From DATDMG01 sp036518955 (GTDB lineage: Bacteria > Actinomycetota > Actinomycetes > Actinomycetales > Kineosporiaceae), in contig DATDMG010000298.1 in assembly GCA_036518955.1 (NCBI GenBank), positions 1 through 17,057 on the forward strand: a stretch of DNA of 17,057 nt. Direction: 5' to 3'. A program made the position numbers and the translations under genes. Positions 13,232 to 17,057 of the stretch are shown here, piece by piece; positions within the stretch are counted from its first letter, which is position 1; each line of letters starts with the position of its first letter. The notes below the pieces were generated by a model, which saw only the letters and a list, made by a program, of their open reading frames with translations, was not told where the DNA came from and did not search any database.

Positions 13232-13249
13232 GGACGCGCTTCCGCGTCC
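13232..13249 (+). other. 7-bp stem, tetraloop hairpin before the DUF6114 gene
   Basis: GGACGCG (13232-13238) and CGCGTCC (13243-13249) form a perfect stem with loop CTTC, 25 bp before the DUF6114 start codon. This could be a leader hairpin; no function is shown. Confidence 0.45.
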
Positions 13250-13264
13250 CGCCCATTCACAAAG

Positions 13265-13279
13265 GTGACGTCACGTGAC
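13265..13279 (+). promoter_or_regulatory. Overlapping palindromes at the DUF6114 start codon
   Basis: GTGACGTCAC (13265-13274) and GTCACGTGAC (13270-13279) are both perfect 10-bp palindromes sharing five bases; the GTG start (13275-13277) lies inside the second. They could be a protein-binding site or cause pairing that limits access to the start. The same GTGACGTGACG-like string occurs near the right window end inside a gene, so chance is possible. Confidence 0.3.
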
Positions 13280-14876
13280 TGCACGCGCGCTGCCGCAGCT
13301 CTCCACGCTCCGCCGGGCCGTGCCGGAGTACCGCCTGGCCTTTCGGCAGTGGCGTCGGAGCCGGCCCTTCTGGGGCGGGGTGACCGCGATCGTCGCGGGG
13401 ACCGAACTGTACGGCCTGGCCTCAGCGCCCTTTCAGTTGCTTGTCATCCAGGGGGTGGCCGGCATCTCCGCGCTGATCATCGCCGTCCTGCTCGCGGCCA
13501 TGGCCATCATCACCTGGTTGCAGCCGCAGCTGCGGCTGGTGACCGGGGTCGTGATCGTGGTCCTGTCGCTGTCGTCGATCCTCCTCGCCAATCTGGGCGG
13601 GTTCCTGGTCGGCATGCTCCTCGGTCTGCATGCGGGCGCGAGCATCGCGGGTTGGAAGCAGGTCACCCCCGTCGCCTCCCGTTCCGGGCGGCGGGCGGCG
13701 GGTCGGGCCGGTTCGAACACCCCGACCCGGCGGCTCCCGCCGGGCCGCAGTGGTCCCGCAACCCACCCGGACCGGACGCCGGACCGAGGTGCCGCGCCGG
13801 ACCCAGGAAGGGTGCCGGACCCAGGAAGGGTGCAGCCGCCGTCGCCGACATCCGGGCGTTGGCCGGGAGCCACCCCGTCGCCATCGGGGCCGTCCGGGCC
13901 GTCGTGGGGGGCCGGGCCGGGGGAGAACGGCACGGCGGACGGTTCCCCGGAGCGGCGGCATCGGGCCTGGGACTCCTACCGCGGGCTGTGCCTGCTGCTG
14001 GTGTTCGCCGGTGTCCTGATGCTGACGCCCGCGCCGCACGCCGCCGCGTCCACCCGGACGCCGTCCGGCACCCCGCGGGCCCCGCAGCTCGTGGCACCGT
14101 CGAAGTCGGTGTTCTGCACCCTGTTCCCGTTCTTGTGCCCGGATCCGACGCCGAAGCTGTCGCCCGCGGACACCCCGTCACCGAGCCCGTCGGCGTCCCC
14201 GTCCGGCGGTGCCGACGAAACGTCCCCGGGCAAGGCCTCCTCCGACCCGACGCCGTCCGGCACCACCCCCGGCAGCACCACCACTCCGGCGGCGACGACC
14301 TGCGACCCCGCCCAGATCCCCAGCGTGAGCGACCTGCGGACGCCGGCAGGGGCCGAGAAGGCGGTGTCCCTCCTCAGGGCGTGCCTCACCGCGCGGACCA
14401 GCGACACCGCGACGGTGTCCGGGACGACGTCCGGCGGCTCCACCGAGAAGCCTGCCGCCGCGGTGGCGAACGGGGCCGTCTCGCCCTTGCCGACCCACCT
14501 GACGGCTGCCAAGGAGACCATGAACGGCCTGGTCTTCGACGGCGTGGTCACGGTGGAGACGAGCGCTGGCCCGAAGCAGGCGGTGAAGTTCCGCGCCACG
14601 TCGGTCACCATCGAGGGGATGAACCAGGACGTGGCCTACTCGGGCGGCACGATGACGCTCGGGTCGTCCGGGACCGTCACCCTGTCCGGGAACGTGCAGC
14701 TGTACGTGCTGTCGCAGAGCGGCAAGGTGTTCGGCCTGCTGCCGCTGACGATCAGCCCGGGCTTCACCCTGCCGCTGGTACCGCCCTTCCTGACCTTCAC
14801 GGACGTCGATTCCAGCATCGCCTTCCTCCAGGCGGACACCCTCACCGTTCCGACCACCTCCCTGAACGCCGCGTAA
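13275..14876 (+). CDS. DUF6114 domain membrane protein with long C-terminal domain
   Basis: This is a protein of unknown function, 533 residues. The N-terminal part (about 1-130) matches the DUF6114 pattern: FRQWRRSRPFWGGVTAIVAG followed by four hydrophobic helices, with NLGGFLVGMLLGLHAGASIAGW at the end (quoted in part). A Pro/Arg/Gly-rich disordered stretch (about 135-230) follows and includes an 18-bp tandem duplication. After it come a fifth helix (GLCLLLVFAGVLML, about 237-252) and a Pro/Thr/Ser linker with a CTLFPFLC pair. The C-terminal domain (about 340-533) is beta-rich, with MNGLVFDGVVTVET, GTVTLSGNVQLYVL and VPPFLTFTDVDSS. By recall, similar C-termini occur in Streptomyces DUF6114 proteins. 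The start GTG 13275 is weakly supported (AAAGG about nine bases before). It follows DUF6230 on the same strand, a recurrent pairing; the two may form an envelope complex. Confidence 0.75.
   Translation: MTARALPQLSTLRRAVPEYRLAFRQWRRSRPFWGGVTAIVAGTELYGLASAPFQLLVIQGVAGISALIIAVLLAAMAIITWLQPQLRLVTGVVIVVLSLSSILLANLGGFLVGMLLGLHAGASIAGWKQVTPVASRSGRRAAGRAGSNTPTRRLPPGRSGPATHPDRTPDRGAAPDPGRVPDPGRVQPPSPTSGRWPGATPSPSGPSGPSWGAGPGENGTADGSPERRHRAWDSYRGLCLLLVFAGVLMLTPAPHAAASTRTPSGTPRAPQLVAPSKSVFCTLFPFLCPDPTPKLSPADTPSPSPSASPSGGADETSPGKASSDPTPSGTTPGSTTTPAATTCDPAQIPSVSDLRTPAGAEKAVSLLRACLTARTSDTATVSGTTSGGSTEKPAAAVANGAVSPLPTHLTAAKETMNGLVFDGVVTVETSAGPKQAVKFRATSVTIEGMNQDVAYSGGTMTLGSSGTVTLSGNVQLYVLSQSGKVFGLLPLTISPGFTLPLVPPFLTFTDVDSSIAFLQADTLTVPTTSLNAA
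13796..13831 (+). repeat. 18-bp in-frame tandem duplication in the DUF6114 gene
   Basis: GCCGGACCCAGGAAGGGT occurs at 13796-13813 and 13814-13831, exact and adjacent. It duplicates six residues (PDPGRV) in the disordered linker without shifting the frame. Confidence 0.9.
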
Positions 14877-14894
14877 CCCCTGAATGCCGCGTAG
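14861..14894 (+). repeat. Imperfect duplication over the DUF6114 stop codon
   Basis: CCTGAACGCCGCGTAA (14861-14876) and CCTGAATGCCGCGTAG (14879-14894) differ at two of 16 bases with an 18-bp period. Because the period is a multiple of three, the second copy repeats LNAA-stop in frame, giving the gene a second in-frame stop 18 bases after the first. Confidence 0.8.
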
Positions 14895-14918
14895 CGTCGC
14901 GCGCCATGCCGGCGGGTC

Positions 14919-15016
14919 ATGCCGCGGCATCGGGGGCGCCAGCCGTGACCGGTCGGTGCACGACGCAGCGTCGAGGGCAGGGTGGTCGTCCGGCGGCCCT
15001 GCTGATCGCGGCTGGC
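14919..15016. terminator. Convergent intergenic region with inverted repeats
   Basis: Between the convergent DUF6114 and htdX-like genes there are three inverted repeats. One is a perfect palindrome ATGCCGCGGCAT (14919-14930). A wider pair is GCCAGCCG (14938-14945) and CGGCTGGC (15009-15016), and inside it lie GCAGGG (14977-14982) and CCCTGC (14997-15002). Together they could terminate transcription from both sides. None has a T-tract, so this is tentative. Confidence 0.3.
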
Positions 15017-15030
15017 GGGAACGGCGGGGG

Positions 15031-15903
15031 TCAGGGGGTGCGGAACGCCGCGTACAGGTGGACCCGGTCGTCTCCGTCCCGGCCGCGGACCTCGGCGTCG
15101 GCCGCCTCGCCGGACACCGCGGTGAGGAGCCGGACGGTGCCCGGCAGCAGGATCGGTCGGCGGAACCGCACGGTGTAGCGGACGGCGTCCGGCAGCCGGC
15201 CGTGCAGGGCGCCGGCGACCGCTGCGGCCGTCCACATCCCGTGCGCGATCGCCCGGGGGAAGCCCAGGGGACGCGCCGTCCACGGGCTGAGGTGGATCGG
15301 GTTGACGTCGCCGGAGACCCGCGCGTACCGGCGGCCCAGGTCGCCCTCGAGCCGCCACCGGGCGCTGTGGTGCAGCGGGCCGACGTGGTCGGGGACCGAG
15401 GCGTCCGCGTCGGGCGGGCCGTCGGCACGGGAGGCGCCGTTCCCGGCGGTTGCGGCCGCGCGTTCCCGGCGCAGGTACGTGCTCGTCGCGTACCAGACCG
15501 GCCGCCCGTGCCGGCTCACCGTGGTGACCAGGTCGACCACCCGGCCACGCGGGTGGGGCCGGACGCTGCCGGCGCGCACCTGGACGTCGTAGCTGCCGGT
15601 CACCGCAAGCGACTGCTCGGCCGTCACCTGGTTCGAGACCTGGACCAGGCCCAGCGCCGGGAACGGGAAGGCGGCGTCGCCCATCAGCCGCAGTTGCAGG
15701 TCGAAGCCGAACAGGTGCGGGTACAGCAGCGGTAGGCACTCGCCCCGCGGCTGGCCGACGACCGCGCAGTAAGCTGCGACGTCGTCCGGCCGCGGCCGGA
15801 CGCCGGTGCGGCTCAGGACGACGTCCCGGGCCGTCGTCGGTCGGGCCCCGGGCCGGGGCAGGGCGGCCCTGAGATAGAGCGGCACCGCTCGCGCGCCCGG
15901 CAT
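15031..15903 (-). CDS. htdX: MaoC-like 3-hydroxyacyl-thioester dehydratase, HtdX-like
   Basis: This enzyme probably dehydrates (R)-3-hydroxyacyl-CoA/ACP to the enoyl form, or the reverse. The 290-residue protein is a double hot-dog type. A degenerate N-terminal half (about 25-150, with LPLLYPHLFGFDLQLRLM and VSNQVTAEQSL) is followed by a Gly/Ala/Asp linker. The catalytic C-terminal half has the hydratase motif YARVSGDVNPIHLSPW, with D199 and H204, then GFPRAIAHGMW. Length and layout match Mycobacterium tuberculosis HtdX (Rv0241c, about 280 residues), which lies next to fabG4 there as here. Its ATG at 15903 is one base past the fabG4 stop, so the pair is surely co-transcribed and probably translationally coupled. 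The enzyme is expected in the cytoplasm. The exact substrate chain length is unknown. Confidence 0.85.
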   Translation of the reverse strand: MPGARAVPLYLRAALPRPGARPTTARDVVLSRTGVRPRPDDVAAYCAVVGQPRGECLPLLYPHLFGFDLQLRLMGDAAFPFPALGLVQVSNQVTAEQSLAVTGSYDVQVRAGSVRPHPRGRVVDLVTTVSRHGRPVWYATSTYLRRERAAATAGNGASRADGPPDADASVPDHVGPLHHSARWRLEGDLGRRYARVSGDVNPIHLSPWTARPLGFPRAIAHGMWTAAAVAGALHGRLPDAVRYTVRFRRPILLPGTVRLLTAVSGEAADAEVRGRDGDDRVHLYAAFRTP

Positions 15904-15904
15904 G

Positions 15905-17057
15905 TCAGGCCCCCAGCAGGGCCTGGCCGCAGACCCGGACGACGTTGCCGGTGACGCCCGCCGAGGCCGGGTTCAGCAGCCACCCGGCCGCTTCGGCGAC
16001 ATCGATCGGCAGGCCGCCCTGACGCAGCGAACTCAGTCGCCGGCCCCCCTCCCGGATGGCGAGCGGAATCCCGCGGGTCATCCGGGTCTCGATGAAGCCG
16101 GGCGCGATCGCGTTCACCGTGACCCCCCGGGGAGCCAGTTCGGGGGCGAGTGCGTCGACCAGGCCGATGATCCCCGCCTTGGAGGCGGCGTAGTTCGTCT
16201 GCCCGCCGTTGCCGGCGATGCCGGCGACCGACGAGACACCGACGACGCGCCCGTCCTGGCCGAGGACGCCGTCCGCGAGCAGGTCCGCGGTGATCCGTCG
16301 CGGCCCGGCGAGGTTGACCTCGATGACCTGGTGCCAGGCCTCGGCGGAGAGGTTCACCAGCTTGCGGTCCCGGGTGATCCCGGCGTTGTGCACGAGGCCG
16401 TGCAGGACGCCGTACCGCTCCCGGGCGGCGCGCGCGATCCGGGCGCCCAGGTCGGGCGCGGTGACGTCGCCCACCAGGTGTGACCCCCCTGCGGCGGCGG
16501 TGACGCGCTGCAGGTCGTCGGCCAGGGGGGCGACGTCGACGCCGAGCACGGTGGCGCCGTCCCGGCTGAAGGCGGCCGCCATCGCCGCGCCGATGCCCCT
16601 CGCCGCACCGGTGACGACGATCACCCGGCCGGCCAGCGGGCGCTCCGGGTCCGGGACCTCGAAGCTGCCGGCGACGGCGTCCGGTACGGTCGTGGAGATC
16701 TCGATCACCTGCCCGTCGACGAACGCCGATCGGGCGGACGCGAGGAACTGCACGGTCGAGGCCAGCCTGCCCTCGGCTCCGGGCGCGACCAGCACGAGCT
16801 GAGCCGTGGAACCACCGCGCAGTTCCTTCGCCAACGACCGGGTGAAGCCCTCCAGCGCGCGCTGTGCGATCGCGGCGTCCGTGGAGCCGGCCAGGGCGGC
16901 GGGCGTGCCGAGCACGATCACCCGGCCGTTCGGGGCGAGCGCGCGGACCCCGGGAGCGAGCACCTCGCGCAGCACCGCCAGGCCGCCGGGGTCGGCGATG
17001 CCGGTGGCGTCGACGACGAGGGCACCCCAGCGGGGGCCGCCGGACGTCACGTCACCG
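15905..17057 (-). CDS. fabG4: FabG4-like 3-oxoacyl reductase (5' end outside window)
   Basis: This is a short-chain dehydrogenase that reduces 3-oxoacyl-CoA/ACP to the 3-hydroxyacyl form; its product suits the HtdX-like neighbour. The gene runs off the right edge; 383 residues are seen and the family has about 454. The visible N-terminal part is the nucleotide-free flavodoxin-like domain typical of FabG4 (WGALVVDATGIADPGGLAVL, RALEGFTRSLAKELRGG). The reductase domain follows, with cofactor motif VTGAARGIGAA, NNAG-equivalent VHNAGITRD, catalytic Ser in VVGVSSVAGIAGN, Tyr and Lys in TNYAASKAG, and the end GNVVRVCGQALLGA. The similarity to M. tuberculosis FabG4 (Rv0242c) is strong throughout as I recall it. 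A GTG at 17050 is in frame but is not the true start, because the open frame and family extend further. FabG4 enzymes use NADH. Confidence 0.9.
   Translation of the reverse strand, partial: GDVTSGGPRWGALVVDATGIADPGGLAVLREVLAPGVRALAPNGRVIVLGTPAALAGSTDAAIAQRALEGFTRSLAKELRGGSTAQLVLVAPGAEGRLASTVQFLASARSAFVDGQVIEISTTVPDAVAGSFEVPDPERPLAGRVIVVTGAARGIGAAMAAAFSRDGATVLGVDVAPLADDLQRVTAAAGGSHLVGDVTAPDLGARIARAARERYGVLHGLVHNAGITRDRKLVNLSAEAWHQVIEVNLAGPRRITADLLADGVLGQDGRVVGVSSVAGIAGNGGQTNYAASKAGIIGLVDALAPELAPRGVTVNAIAPGFIETRMTRGIPLAIREGGRRLSSLRQGGLPIDVAEAAGWLLNPASAGVTGNVVRVCGQALLGA

Noticed and set aside
13265..15178. Open frame of 637 codons overlapping the DUF6114 gene
   Set aside because: The overlapping frame starting at 13275 has membrane helices and DUF6114 motifs; the 13265 frame is low-complexity and runs into the convergent gene.

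Overview
This is a high-GC (roughly 70% by eye) actinobacterial chromosome segment. The codon use (strong G/C at third positions), GTG starts, a Corynebacterium-type gluABCD operon, a DUF6230/DUF6114 pair and a mycobacterial-type fabG4-htdX pair all fit Actinomycetota. I cannot name the genus. No tRNA, rRNA, CRISPR array, insertion sequence or phage gene was seen.

Left end (1-726): the 3' end of a dienelactone-hydrolase-like gene, broken by an apparent frameshift, then a strong GC hairpin and about 400 bp without a recognisable gene. Positions 727-3988 hold a complete glutamate/amino-acid ABC importer in the order ATPase, lipoprotein, permease, permease (gluA-gluB-gluC-gluD). The two permease genes overlap by ATGA. 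A small DUF4112 membrane protein and a proline-rich single-pass membrane protein with a 5-copy 15-bp repeat follow. Next comes an HtrA-like (S1C) protease with a PDZ domain but no visible export signal.

Middle (7199-11295, minus strand): a polytopic GGDEF protein, a small secreted protein, and a large FAD-dependent GMC oxidoreductase of the ChoD/cholesterol-oxidase-like type with a four-cysteine cluster. The oxidoreductase is divergent from a MerR-family regulator (11528-12250). Their shared promoter region holds two related short dyads and a perfect 15-bp inverted repeat, which makes MerR control of the oxidase likely.

Right end: a DUF6230 gene and a DUF6114 gene on the plus strand, two membrane-anchored or envelope proteins of unknown role. 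They converge on a minus-strand pair: htdX-like MaoC hydratase, and fabG4-like ketoreductase running off the window. These two carry out the dehydration and ketoreduction steps of an acyl-thioester cycle. The neighbourhood (GMC oxidase, DUF6230/DUF6114, FabG4/HtdX) suggests lipid or envelope chemistry, but that is inference.

The most unusual general feature is a set of short perfect or near-perfect tandem duplications (11-23 bp). Several lie exactly over or just after stop codons: the HtrA gene, the DUF6230 gene, the DUF6114 gene, and just past the GMC gene.
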